49,227 nucleotides of DNA from Pseudomonadota bacterium. GTDB taxonomy: Bacteria; Pseudomonadota; Gammaproteobacteria; Acidiferrobacterales; Acidiferrobacteraceae. The notes beneath the pieces are model-generated. The model saw nothing but the letters and a program-made list of their open reading frames with translations. It searched no databases and was not told the origin of the DNA. This document shows positions 34,209 through 42,094 of the stretch, piece after piece; positions within the stretch are counted from its first letter, which is position 1, and each line of letters begins with the position of its first letter. The DNA lies in assembly GCA_021794275.1 (NCBI GenBank), contig JAJYRD010000088.1, forward strand, positions 1-49,227, read 5' to 3'. The position numbers and the translations under genes were made by a program.

Positions 34209-34652
34209 CTACCAGACGCGGTAGGGCAAGAACTTCCCGTTCATCGTGATCTTTATGCGATCCCCCTTGGGGTCGGCCACACGCTCGATGTCCATCTCGA
34301 AGTCGATCGCGCTCATGATGCCGTCGCCGCACTTTTCGTGGATCAAGGCCTTCAAGGTAGTTCCGTAGACCTGCAGGATCTCGTAGAAGCGATACAGGAG
34401 CGGGTCCACCGGCACTGTGGGATCGAGTGAGCCCTTGCTCGGGCACTCCCGCAGGAGCGCCTGGGCCTCGCCATCGAGGTCGAGCAGGCGCGAGGCGGTG
34501 GCGGCCTCCGCCTCACCCATGCCCATCTGGCCAAGCAGTGCCGCCGTAGTCCACACCTCGCTGCGTCCCATCGTCTCCGCCAGGGCCTTGAAACTCAGCC
34601 CCTTACGACGTTTCGCCTCTATAATGCGGTCGGTCACTTCCTGTCTTGTCAT
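34209..34652 (-). CDS. cynS: Cyanate hydratase (cyanase)
   Basis: A 147-aa enzyme that converts cyanate plus bicarbonate to ammonia and CO2. The start ATG 34652 has AAGGAGG six bases upstream. The N-terminal helical (lambda-repressor-like) domain is followed by the catalytic domain with all three active-site residues: Arg88, Glu91 (LLYRFYEILQVYG) and Ser114 (GIMSAIDF), equivalent to E. coli 96, 99 and 122. It would form a decamer. The start lies 50 bp inside the ABC ATPase gene, giving tight coupling of uptake and breakdown. Confidence 0.97.
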   Translation of the reverse strand: MTRQEVTDRIIEAKRRKGLSFKALAETMGRSEVWTTAALLGQMGMGEAEAATASRLLDLDGEAQALLRECPSKGSLDPTVPVDPLLYRFYEILQVYGTTLKALIHEKCGDGIMSAIDFEMDIERVADPKGDRIKITMNGKFLPYRVW

Positions 34653-35514
34653 GGTTTGCCTCCTTGTTTGTCGTGTCGGCACTGAAGGGGACGACACGGC
34701 CGGCCGCTTCGGGCATAGGCGCGGGTTCGCGTCCCTCGGTAGCGCCCAGAATGGCGTCGAGCAGACGATGGCGGAGGGCCGCATAACCGACCTGGCGATG
34801 CAAGCTTGCCGCCCGTCGTGTCCGCGCAAGCCCCACCGGGATCGCCTCGACGACCGAGCCGGCGGGCGCCGAATGCATCAAAAAAATCGTGTCTGCAAGC
34901 AAAATGGCCTCGTCGACATCGTGGGTTATGAGCAGGACCGTCTGCTTGAACGTTGCGCACAGGTCGAGCAGCTCGTCTTGCAGTCCCGCGCGTGTGCGCG
35001 GATCCAAGGCCCCGAAAGGTTCGTCTAATAGGAGTATCTTCGGTTCTATGGCAAGCGCCCGCGCCACGCCAACCCGTTGGCGCATGCCCCCGGACAACTG
35101 TGCCGGGCGCGCGTCGAGGACCGACAAGAGACCGACGAGACCCAGGTATTTCAAAGAATGGATGTGCACCCGGGCCCGGTCCCAGTCGGGCCAGCGCGAT
35201 TTCACGGCGAACCGTACGTTGTCCAGCACGCTGAGCCATGGAAACAGGGCGTGGTCCTGGAAGACGACTCCGCGGTCGAGGCCGGGCCCACGGACCTCGC
35301 GTTCATCCACCAGCACCACGCCGGCATCGGGCGGCTCGAGGCCCGCCACGATCTTTAGGAGCGTGGACTTTCCACAGCCCGACGGCCCAAGGACACAGGC
35401 AATCTGGCCGCGCGCCACCGAGAGATCGACGCCGACCAGCACCGGCGGGGACTGGCTTTTTTGCGACCGATAGGCCTTGCGCACGCCCTCGACCCTCAAA
35501 AATGCGTCGCGCAT
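34603..35514 (-). CDS. cynD: ABC transporter ATPase, nitrate/cyanate/taurine type
   Basis: A 303-aa nucleotide-binding subunit. Walker A is GPSGCGKST, the Q-loop VVFQDHALFPWLSVLDNV, the signature LSGGMRQRVGVARALA, Walker B KILLLDEPFGALD and the H-loop LLITHDVDEAILLAD. It is about 30 residues longer than usual (family about 265-280). The polar tail runs into the cynS coding region, overlapping it by 50 bases in another frame. It pairs with the permease gene 2 bp upstream. The substrate is assigned by operon context (cyanase), and nitrate or sulfonate cannot be excluded from this subunit. Confidence 0.88.
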   Translation of the reverse strand: MRDAFLRVEGVRKAYRSQKSQSPPVLVGVDLSVARGQIACVLGPSGCGKSTLLKIVAGLEPPDAGVVLVDEREVRGPGLDRGVVFQDHALFPWLSVLDNVRFAVKSRWPDWDRARVHIHSLKYLGLVGLLSVLDARPAQLSGGMRQRVGVARALAIEPKILLLDEPFGALDPRTRAGLQDELLDLCATFKQTVLLITHDVDEAILLADTIFLMHSAPAGSVVEAIPVGLARTRRAASLHRQVGYAALRHRLLDAILGATEGREPAPMPEAAGRVVPFSADTTNKEANHDKTGSDRPHYRGETS

Positions 35515-35516
35515 TC

Positions 35517-36347
35517 TCAGGCCTCGTACGAAACACGCCTAGCGAGGCGTGCAAACAGCGCGTCGAGACCCATGCCGACCACGCCTATGAGAAAAATCGC
35601 CACGAGTACCCGACTGAGGGAGAGATCGTTCCAGGAATTCCACACGAAGGCCCCAATCCCGCGTCCGCCCACCAACATCTCGGCAGCGACGATCACAAGC
35701 CAGGCGATACCCATGGATACGCGCATGCCATTCACAATGGCCGGCGCGCATGCTGGAAGGATGACCGACAGGGCAAGCCGCACACGGCCCGTCTCGAGGG
35801 TATGGGCGACGCGGAGCCAGGCGGGCGGCACGATCGACACACCGTGGCTCGTACTAAGCAGCATGGGCCACAAAGCGCAGACGAATATCACGAACACCGA
35901 GGACGCGTTGGCGCCCTTTATGGTGTAGAGCGCAAGCGGCATCCAGGCGAGCGGAGAAATGGGGCGCAAGATCTGGATAAACGGCCCCAAGGCCTGCCGC
36001 CACATGGGCGACAAGCCGATCACAAACCCCAAAGGCAGCGCGACGAGTGCGGCGAGCAGGAAGCCCGCGAGCACGCGGAGCAGTGAAAAACCGAGCTGGA
36101 GCAAGATTCCGGATCGGTTCGGCCCGCGAGCCAGGAAAGGATGGGCAAAGAGCTGCCGCGCGCTATCCCAGACCTGCAGAGGCCCGGGAAAGGCGGAACC
36201 TCCGGTCCGAGGGGCCAAAAGCGAGGCATAGGAGCCTGGCCCGACCGGATGCTGCGCGGGTATCGTCGCGACGTACCAGACAAACAAGAGGATGGTGGTC
36301 AGAGCGAGGCTCACAGCCGCCGACCGTGTCCAGCGAGGCGATGTCAT
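35517..36347 (-). CDS. ABC transporter permease, NrtB/CynB type
   Basis: A 276-aa inner-membrane permease. It has one N-terminal helix (about 10-28), a periplasmic loop, then the binding-protein-dependent transport core with five or six helices. The EAA-like cytoplasmic loop is AHTLETGRVRLALSVILPAC and the conserved NGMRVSMGIAWLVIVAAEML lies near the C-terminus, as in nitrate/sulfonate/taurine permeases. Its ATG overlaps the upstream substrate-binding gene by four bases. It forms the transporter with the neighbouring ATPase and binding protein. Confidence 0.88.
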   Translation of the reverse strand: MTSPRWTRSAAVSLALTTILLFVWYVATIPAQHPVGPGSYASLLAPRTGGSAFPGPLQVWDSARQLFAHPFLARGPNRSGILLQLGFSLLRVLAGFLLAALVALPLGFVIGLSPMWRQALGPFIQILRPISPLAWMPLALYTIKGANASSVFVIFVCALWPMLLSTSHGVSIVPPAWLRVAHTLETGRVRLALSVILPACAPAIVNGMRVSMGIAWLVIVAAEMLVGGRGIGAFVWNSWNDLSLSRVLVAIFLIGVVGMGLDALFARLARRVSYEA

Positions 36348-37690
36348 ACGCCCCCCTTGCCCGCAAACGAGGCCAGGTAGGGGCGCGGCTCGGCAGGGTT
36401 GAAGACCTGGCCCATGATCCGGAAATCAGGCGTCTGTAGGCCGGGAGAGGGATAACCCTGCTCGCGCAGGAGTTTGCGTGCGTCCACCGCCAGATAGACC
36501 TGCCGGGCGATGTCCTGGTAGCGCAGATGGCGATGGACATAACCCCAGCGCTTCAACTGGCTCAGGATCCACACGGCCATTGCTGGATAAGGGTAGGGAG
36601 CGAAGTCGATGCGATCTGGCACGTTACGGACATTTCCGAGGCCGTCGGCGAACCGACCCGTCAACACCTGGCTCACGACCGTGGCAGGCTGATTCAAATA
36701 GCGCGGCGCGGCGAGCGTCGCCACCATTCCCGGGCGGTTCGCGGCCGGGTGCGCGGACTCGGCGGCCGCGATCAAGGCCCGAGCGACGGCGGCAAAGGTG
36801 GCGGGCGCCTCCTTGACGAGACGCGCGGTGACCGACAGGGAGCAACAGGGATGGCCGTCCCAAATATCGAGGGAAAGCGTGTGAATATAGGCGAAGCCGT
36901 CGTATACGGCGCGCTGATTGAAGGGTTCCGGGCCCAGGAAGCCGTCGATATTGCCGGCGCGCAGGTTGGCGACCATGTCAGGCGGCGGCATGACGCGCAA
37001 AGCCACATCGCGCGACGGGTCGAGCCCATAGTGCGCGATGTAGTACCGCAACAGGAGATTGTGGATCGAATAATCAAACGGGATGCCAAACCGCATACCC
37101 TTCCAGGTACGGGGGTCGCGGCGGTTTTTGTGGCGCTGGTGCAGGGTTATCGCCTGACCGTTTATGTTTTGCAGCACGGCGCAGTCCACGCCGACCTTCG
37201 CCGATCCAACGCCCATGGACATGGTGAGCGGCATAGGCGCGAGCAGATGCGCGACGTGAAGTCTGCCGGTCGCCAGACGATCGCGAACGACCGCCCAGCT
37301 GGTGGCCTTTTCCAGGGTGACGACGAGACCCTCGCGTGCGAAGCCGCCCTGCGCATGGGCCATGATGAGTGGCGCGGCGCACATGATGGGCAGATAGGCG
37401 ACCTGCAACCGCTTATGCTCGGGCGCGGTCCGGTCGTGGAGCATGGCCTCGGCGGCACGATACGGAAAGAGGGTCGCGACCGCCGCCAGCAGGCCCTGGG
37501 CCCCGAGACCCTTCAGCAAGGCGCGCCGCAGCGGGCTCTGCGGATAGAGCGCCCTGAGGACCGCCTCGGCCATGGGGCCCGCGCCCGTCTCCGGCGCATG
37601 CGCACCAAGATGACGCTCGTCGCGCGCCCCGCAGTCGCACGGCTTCGCGGTATCGGGCTCGGGACAGGACAGGCTTTCGTCGCTCGTCAT
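36344..37690 (-). CDS. ABC substrate-binding protein, NrtA/CmpA/CynA family
   Basis: A 448-aa protein. The hydrophilic N-terminal 40 residues carry a CDCGARDERH segment, also seen ahead of the signal in NrtA-like proteins of thiobacilli. A twin-arginine-like signal follows (RRALLKGLGAQGLL). The mature protein shows AYLPIMCAAPLIMAHAQGGF, FGIPFDYSIHNLLLRYYI and GFLGPEPFNQRAVYDGF, the fold of nitrate/bicarbonate/cyanate binding proteins. First gene of the minus-strand operon, 40 bp from a sigma-54 promoter. SD is weak. The ligand is inferred to be cyanate from cynS. Confidence 0.87.
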   Translation of the reverse strand: MTSDESLSCPEPDTAKPCDCGARDERHLGAHAPETGAGPMAEAVLRALYPQSPLRRALLKGLGAQGLLAAVATLFPYRAAEAMLHDRTAPEHKRLQVAYLPIMCAAPLIMAHAQGGFAREGLVVTLEKATSWAVVRDRLATGRLHVAHLLAPMPLTMSMGVGSAKVGVDCAVLQNINGQAITLHQRHKNRRDPRTWKGMRFGIPFDYSIHNLLLRYYIAHYGLDPSRDVALRVMPPPDMVANLRAGNIDGFLGPEPFNQRAVYDGFAYIHTLSLDIWDGHPCCSLSVTARLVKEAPATFAAVARALIAAAESAHPAANRPGMVATLAAPRYLNQPATVVSQVLTGRFADGLGNVRNVPDRIDFAPYPYPAMAVWILSQLKRWGYVHRHLRYQDIARQVYLAVDARKLLREQGYPSPGLQTPDFRIMGQVFNPAEPRPYLASFAGKGGV

Positions 37691-37729
37691 CGGGTGCTCG
37701 CTTGGGCTGTGGCTGTGACTACCCCAAGG

Positions 37730-37745
37730 AGCAAGTCCTGTGCCA
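37730..37745 (-). promoter_or_regulatory. Sigma-54 promoter of the cyanate operon
   Basis: The minus strand reads TGGCAC-AGGAC-TTGCT, a perfect -24/-12 element with GG and GC ten bases apart, 40 bp before the binding-protein start. The adjacent regulator has the GAFTGA loop that contacts sigma-54, so the site and protein support each other. Confidence 0.88.
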
Positions 37746-37806
37746 TCAAACCGTCAGGTTCTGATGCAGCGCCACCGGCACGAGAGGCCGACTTGATGCC
37801 GGGGAT

Positions 37807-37855
37807 GTCGACACATTGTCGACTCTTTGCACGCATGTGCATGGTTTGTGCATGG
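37807..37855. promoter_or_regulatory. Upstream activator sites of the sigma-54 regulator
   Basis: Read toward the cyanate promoter (minus strand), the first element is the palindrome GTCGAC-AATGT-GTCGAC (37823-37807). Its first 12 bases match the GTTGACAATGTG site at 39461. Next to it are the imperfect palindrome TGCAC-GCAT-GTGCA and two TGTGCATGG copies one helical turn apart (37836-37844 and 37847-37855). The palindrome centre is about 84 bp from the -12, a normal enhancer distance. The sites also overlap the presumed promoter of the regulator gene itself. Confidence 0.65.
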
Positions 37856-37887
37856 CCGCAGGAGAAGCGACCGGACGGAGGGAAGAC

Positions 37888-39465
37888 ATGGAAGAACGCA
37901 CGGACGGCAAAGAGCGCGAGGATCTGCGCGAACAGGAGACACTGTTTTTGCGCGAAACGGCCCGGATGCTCGGGCGCGGACTCGAGCCACGGGTGGTCCT
38001 CTACGAGATACTCCATCTCCTGTCCGAACTCGTGGGACTGAACCGGGGACGCATCGTCTTGCGGGAAGATGACGGACGCGGCCTCATCCGTCATGCCTAC
38101 GGACTGAGCCGCGACGAGGTCGCGCGCGGCGTCTATAGGGAGGGTGAGGGTATCACCGGGAAGGTTCTAGGGGGCGGACAGGCCATTATAGTCCAGGATA
38201 TCAACCGCGACCCGGACTACCTGCAGCGGGCCATACCGCGCGCGCGTCTGCCAGCGGGCACCGTTTCCTACATCGCGGTGCCGCTCACCCTGGAAGGCCG
38301 GATCATAGGCGTCCTCGGGGTGCACAGGCTGCGCGGACGGGCACGCCCCCTGGCAGCCGACCTGCAAATTCTGAATACCGCGACCGCGTTCATCGCCCAA
38401 ATCATCCACTTGAATCGGCTCGTATCCGCGCGCACAGAGCGCCTGGAGTCGGAGAATCGTGAATTGCGATCAGCCCTGACTGACGGCGCGGCCTCGCACA
38501 ATGTCCACGGGATCATAGGAAACTCCAAGGCGCTACGGGCGGCGCTCGCTAAAACCGAGCGCGTGGCGCGGTCGGGCGCCTCCGTTCTCGTGCTCGGAGA
38601 ATCCGGGACCGGGAAAGAGCTCTTCGCCCGGGCCCTGCACTTCATGAGTGAGCGCCGCGAGGGGCCATTCGTCCGGGTGAATTGCGGCGCGATACCGGAG
38701 ACTCTGTTCGAATCGGAACTCTTCGGTCACGAGCGCGGCGCCTTCACCGGGGCGCACGCCGCCTCTGTGGGGCGTTTCGAGCAGGCCCACGGAGGCACGC
38801 TCTTCCTGGACGAGGTCGCCGACATCCCGCTGGCCTTACAGGTCAAGCTTCTACGCGCCCTGCAAGAGCACATCATAGAAAGACTCGGGGGGCGGCGCGC
38901 CATCGCGGTGGACGTGCGCATCGTGGCGGCGACGAACGAGGATCTGCAGGAAGCAGTCCGGGCTGGGCGATTCCGCCTGGATCTCTTCTATCGCTTAAAC
39001 GTGGTCCCGATCCGGTTGCCAGCACTGCGCGAGCGTGTGGACGATATCCCGCAGCTGGTGGATTTCCATCTGCAGGAGCTGGGCCGAACCTACGGACGCG
39101 ACATACGTATTACGCCCCCGGCGCTACAAAGACTCTCACGCTACGGTTGGCCTGGCAACATCCGACAGCTTCGCAACGTCGTCGAACGGCTCGTGTTGCT
39201 AGCGGACACAAACGTCATAGAGGCAACTGAGGTCGAGCAGGCGCTGGCCGCCGAGCTCGCACCGGCGACGGGCGAGACCGCGCCGGCCGGGCTCGTGCGC
39301 GCCTACGAGCGCATAGACCAGCGGGACGCCGAACGTATACGCGATGCGCTGAAGAACGCGCGCGGCAACAAATCCCAGGCCGCGCGCTTGCTCGGGCTGA
39401 CTTTGCGGCAACTCACCTATCGACTGAAGCGACTACGACTCGAACCCGTGCCGCCATATTGTTGA
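37888..39465 (+). CDS. Sigma-54-dependent activator with GAF sensor (NifA-like)
   Basis: A 525-aa enhancer-binding protein from ATG 37888 (GGAGG seven bases upstream). A GAF domain (about 15-175) would sense a small ligand. The AAA+ domain has Walker A GESGTGKE (237-244), the sigma-54 contact loop GAFTGA (284-289), Walker B GTLFLDEV and [14 protein letters not shown] with the arginine finger. A Fis-type helix-turn-helix closes the protein ([20 protein letters not shown]). It lacks the NifA cysteine linker, so redox control of the NifA kind is not suggested. It lies between two sigma-54 promoters that share its putative binding motif and is the likely activator of both operons. Confidence 0.93.
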   Translation: MEERTDGKEREDLREQETLFLRETARMLGRGLEPRVVLYEILHLLSELVGLNRGRIVLREDDGRGLIRHAYGLSRDEVARGVYREGEGITGKVLGGGQAIIVQDINRDPDYLQRAIPRARLPAGTVSYIAVPLTLEGRIIGVLGVHRLRGRARPLAADLQILNTATAFIAQIIHLNRLVSARTERLESENRELRSALTDGAASHNVHGIIGNSKALRAALAKTERVARSGASVLVLGESGTGKELFARALHFMSERREGPFVRVNCGAIPETLFESELFGHERGAFTGAHAASVGRFEQAHGGTLFLDEVADIPLALQVKLLRALQEHIIERLGGRRAIAVDVRIVAATNEDLQEAVRAGRFRLDLFYRLNVVPIRLPALRERVDDIPQLVDFHLQELGRTYGRDIRITPPALQRLSRYGWPGNIRQLRNVVERLVLLADTNVIEATEVEQALAAELAPATGETAPAGLVRAYERIDQRDAERIRDALKNARGNKSQAARLLGLTLRQLTYRLKRLRLEPVPPYC

Positions 39466-39478
39466 CAATGTGCACAAC
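39461..39478 (+). promoter_or_regulatory. Activator site upstream of the osmC-like gene
   Basis: GTTGACAATGTG followed by CACAAC overlaps the stop codon of the regulator. The first 12 bases match the site in front of the cyanate operon in the same orientation relative to the promoter (one C/T difference). It lies about 72 bp before the -12 element. Confidence 0.6.
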
Positions 39479-39527
39479 GCGGCAGCCCATCGGACGCAAG
39501 GCGCTGCTTTCCGCGAGGTTCCTCGCA

Positions 39528-39543
39528 TGGCACGGGAATTGCC
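39528..39543 (+). promoter_or_regulatory. Sigma-54 promoter of the osmC-like/flavoprotein operon
   Basis: TGGCAC-GGGAA-TTGCC has the invariant GG-N10-GC. Only the last base differs from the consensus. It lies about 50 bp before ATG 39592. Confidence 0.8.
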
Positions 39544-39591
39544 CGTGGAGTGCATTGCGAATACTCGCGCAACGATAGAAAGGAGTCGCTC

Positions 39592-40137
39592 ATGCCCGAA
39601 ACCCTGGCAGCCACACCCGATACCGTCGTGCTGTCCCCCGTGGACGGCGAGGCCCTGGCCGCCCTGGCGGCGCGCGGCAAGGCGAGGCCGGACGCGATGG
39701 TCACCCTCAAGGCGCGTACGGTGTGCGAGGGCAAGTTCCGCAACCTCACCTACATTCGAACGCTCGCGCCGCATGTAATCGACGAACCGCCTCACCTGCT
39801 GGGCGACGATACCGCCCCTAACCCGTCGGAGGCGCTCCTGGCCGCGCTCGGGTCGTGCCTCTCCGTGGGCGTACAGGCCAACGCTGTGGCGCGCGGCATA
39901 ACGCTGCGCCGGCTCGAAGTACAACTCGAGGGGGACATCAACGTAACGGCCGTGTGGGGCGTCGGCGATCTTTCACCCAAACCGCTCGGTTTCACCGCGG
40001 TGCGCGTCACCTTCGTGCTGGAGGCCGACGTCCCGCGCGAGGCGCTCGAAGACTTGGTCGCCCACGCCGACGCTTGGTCGCCGGTCGCCAACACCCTGCG
40101 CAACCCGGTGTCCGTCGCCGTTGCGCTCGCGAAATAA
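39592..40137 (+). CDS. OsmC-family protein
   Basis: A 181-aa protein from ATG 39592 (AAAGGAG six bases upstream). OsmC/Ohr-fold features are the helix NPSEALLAALGSCLSVGVQA with the conserved cysteine, a second cysteine in ARTVCEGKF, and a C-terminal AHADAWSPVANTLRNPVSV. Ohr/OsmC members reduce organic hydroperoxides through a Cys pair, but several OsmC-like proteins coupled to other pathways have different roles. Transcription from a sigma-54 promoter and linkage to an acyl-CoA-dehydrogenase-like enzyme suggest a specialised rather than general stress role. Confidence 0.87.
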   Translation: MPETLAATPDTVVLSPVDGEALAALAARGKARPDAMVTLKARTVCEGKFRNLTYIRTLAPHVIDEPPHLLGDDTAPNPSEALLAALGSCLSVGVQANAVARGITLRRLEVQLEGDINVTAVWGVGDLSPKPLGFTAVRVTFVLEADVPREALEDLVAHADAWSPVANTLRNPVSVAVALAK

Positions 40138-40146
40138 GGGGGTCCG

Positions 40147-41307
40147 ATGGCAGAAGCCCAAAACCATGCCTCGCCCGCGGATCCCGTGCCGAATGCGCGC
40201 CTTGAGGAAGCGGCGGCACGATTGCGACGCCTGGTCGCAGAAGTACTCTCCGGCTTGACTCGAAAGATCGACGAAGACGGCCACTATCCGGAAAATTTCT
40301 TGCGCGCATACGGGCGTGACTACGGCTTCGGGCACGCAGTGGACCCGGGCTACGGCGGTCAGCCGGGAGGGCTCGTAGGGGTCATCACGGGCATGGAGGC
40401 CTGCTCTGAAGAGTGTGTCTCCACGGGCTTTCTCGTGTGGTGCCAGACATCATGCGCCTGGTACCTGCAAAAGAGCGGCAATGCCGCCCTCAAACGAAGC
40501 CTGCTCCCCGCAATCTGCTCCGGGGAGCAACTGGCGGGCACTGGCCTCTCCAACCTCTTAAAGGCTCGATCACAGATCGAACCGCTACGGCTTCGCGCCA
40601 CCCAAGCCCCGGGCGGCTACCGCCTGCTGGGCACCTTGCCATGGATATCAAACCTGGCGCCGGGCGCGGTCTTTGCCGTAGGCGCCGCGACTAATGACGG
40701 AACGCTCCTGGCGCTTGCGCGCGTCGGCGCGCCGGGTCTCGCGCTGACGCGCGCGGGGCCATTCTGCGGCCTCGACGGAACATCCACAATGAGTTGCCGC
40801 TTCGACAATGTCTTCGTGGGTCGCGGCGACATCATCGCAGACGAGGCGGAATTCGACAGTTTTTTCGCGCGCATGCGGGCTGGGCTGATCCTCGCTCAGA
40901 TGGGGATGGCGCTCGGTCTGACCCAGGGCGCTCTTACCCTCATAGAGGAGGCCCGGTCGCTGGCGCGCCCGACCGACACCTTCGTGCAGCACCAGCCGGA
41001 CGGCCTGCGAGAGCGCTTGCGCGTGGCACGCGCCGACACGCTGACCGCGGCGCAAGCGCTGGATGTCGGCGCACCACCACCCTTCACCGAAATCCTCGCG
41101 ATCCGCGCGCGCGGGGCCGTGTTGGCCCTCGACTCCGCCCAGGGCGCCTTGCTGCACTGCGGGGCTCGCGGTTATCTCGAGCGCCATCCCGCCCAGCGAC
41201 GCCTGCGCGAGGCGTACTTCATAGCCATCGTCACTCCCGCCCTGAAGCACTTGTGCCGCGACCTCGCGCGCGACGCGGGCGCTCGCGATGCCACTCCGGC
41301 CGTCTAG
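40147..41307 (+). CDS. Acyl-CoA dehydrogenase-family flavoprotein
   Basis: A 386-aa protein nine bases after the osmC-like stop. It has the acyl-CoA dehydrogenase layout: helical N-terminal domain (FLRAYGRDYGFGHAVDPGYG), beta-domain with GYRLLGTLPWISNL and a C-terminal four-helix domain (RAGLILAQMGMALGLTQGAL). Relatives include FMN/FAD-dependent monooxygenases of the DszC/SfnC kind used for organosulfur or C-N compounds as well as true dehydrogenases. I cannot see a clear catalytic glutamate, which leaves the reaction open. Nothing nearby supports beta-oxidation, so a role in the sigma-54 regulon is the better guess. Confidence 0.75.
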   Translation: MAEAQNHASPADPVPNARLEEAAARLRRLVAEVLSGLTRKIDEDGHYPENFLRAYGRDYGFGHAVDPGYGGQPGGLVGVITGMEACSEECVSTGFLVWCQTSCAWYLQKSGNAALKRSLLPAICSGEQLAGTGLSNLLKARSQIEPLRLRATQAPGGYRLLGTLPWISNLAPGAVFAVGAATNDGTLLALARVGAPGLALTRAGPFCGLDGTSTMSCRFDNVFVGRGDIIADEAEFDSFFARMRAGLILAQMGMALGLTQGALTLIEEARSLARPTDTFVQHQPDGLRERLRVARADTLTAAQALDVGAPPPFTEILAIRARGAVLALDSAQGALLHCGARGYLERHPAQRRLREAYFIAIVTPALKHLCRDLARDAGARDATPAV

Positions 41308-41322
41308 GCCGCCCCCTGCAGG

Positions 41323-41348
41323 CACCTCTCGCTCGCCCAGGAGAGGTG
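41323..41348 (+). terminator. Strong hairpin after the flavoprotein gene
   Basis: CACCTCTC and GAGAGGTG form a perfect 8-bp stem with a 10-base loop, 15 bp after the stop codon. There is no T-tract, so it may stabilise the 3' end or act with Rho. The rest of 41349-41478 shows nothing I can name. Confidence 0.4.
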
Positions 41349-41478
41349 GCCGGCCCCCGCTGCCCCCGCGAACCCCTCCGCGCCCGGCCACGCGGCGCCC
41401 GGGGCCCCTGACGGACGCCAAAATCGGGCCGAATGACGGAGGCTTGACGATAATTTTGCCCGCAGATGAAAAATCAAA

Positions 41479-41507
41479 TTGCATTAGCGAAAAAAGATGC
41501 CTATGAT
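41479..41507 (+). promoter_or_regulatory. Sigma-70 promoter of speD-pdaD-speE
   Basis: TTGCAT (41479-41484), a 17-bp spacer and TATGAT (41502-41507) lie in the only AT-rich patch of the gap. A leader of about 155 bases follows. Confidence 0.7.
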
Positions 41508-41668
41508 TCGCCCGATTCCACGGCACCGAAGGCGGCCGCCATTCTCTGTTAGCGATCCCATCGCTCTCAGGCCTAACGCTGACCGGGTGTGCACGGGAGC
41601 TACTTCAACGGGACTGCCTTAGACGAAGGTCTGGGAGTTCCTCGGTAACAGAATTGGAGGGCTTGCCC
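41508..41668 (+). promoter_or_regulatory. Long, possibly structured 5' leader of speD
   Basis: Between promoter and start codon lie about 160 bases without an ORF. AGCGAT-CCC-ATCGCT (41551-41565) is a perfect hairpin enclosed by GTTAG (41548-41552) and CTAAC (41573-41577), so two alternative pairings exist. The SD TGGAGG lies eight bases before ATG 41669. I do not recognise a known riboswitch class. Confidence 0.35.
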
Positions 41669-42070
41669 ATGCGCTCACTTGGACATCAGATTGTGGCCGA
41701 GTTTTATGGATGCGACAAAGCGCTTTTGAACGACGTTGCATACATTCGGAACCACATGCTGGAGGCCGCCGTGAAATCCGGCGCCACTATCGTCACTGAG
41801 ACATTTCATCACTTTTCCCCGCACGGGGTCTCGGGTGCGGTCATCATCGCGGAGAGCCACCTGGCGATCCACACGTGGCCCGAGTACGGCTATGCCGCCG
41901 TCGACCTCTTCACCTGCGGTGATTCCGTTTCAGCGGAAACCGGCTTCAATCACTTGCGCGAGGCGCTGGTTGCGGGTCACGTATCAACCATGGAAGTCCA
42001 TCGCGGGCAGATCGACATGATGTCGATGGCCGAAGAGCAACGACCGGCCAAGAAGCTCGCGACGGGCTGA
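41669..42070 (+). CDS. speD: S-adenosylmethionine decarboxylase proenzyme (SpeD class 1b)
   Basis: A 133-aa pyruvoyl enzyme providing decarboxylated SAM for aminopropyl transfer. ATG 41669 is preferred over an in-frame TTG at 41654 because the SD lies between them. The cleavage and active-site residues are at the positions known from Thermotoga SpeD: Ser63 in [12 protein letters not shown] (self-cleaves to pyruvoyl), His68 and Cys83 (DLFTCGD). It is the first gene of the polyamine operon, with pdaD 24 bp downstream. Confidence 0.96.
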   Translation: MRSLGHQIVAEFYGCDKALLNDVAYIRNHMLEAAVKSGATIVTETFHHFSPHGVSGAVIIAESHLAIHTWPEYGYAAVDLFTCGDSVSAETGFNHLREALVAGHVSTMEVHRGQIDMMSMAEEQRPAKKLATG

Positions 42071-42094
42071 TCCGCTTCGCATTCAGGATTTGCC

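Noticed and set aside
37816-37887. Earlier start of the sigma-54 regulator
   Set aside because: The region carries the activator palindromes, and GGAGG sits just before ATG 37888, which gives a normal N-terminus.
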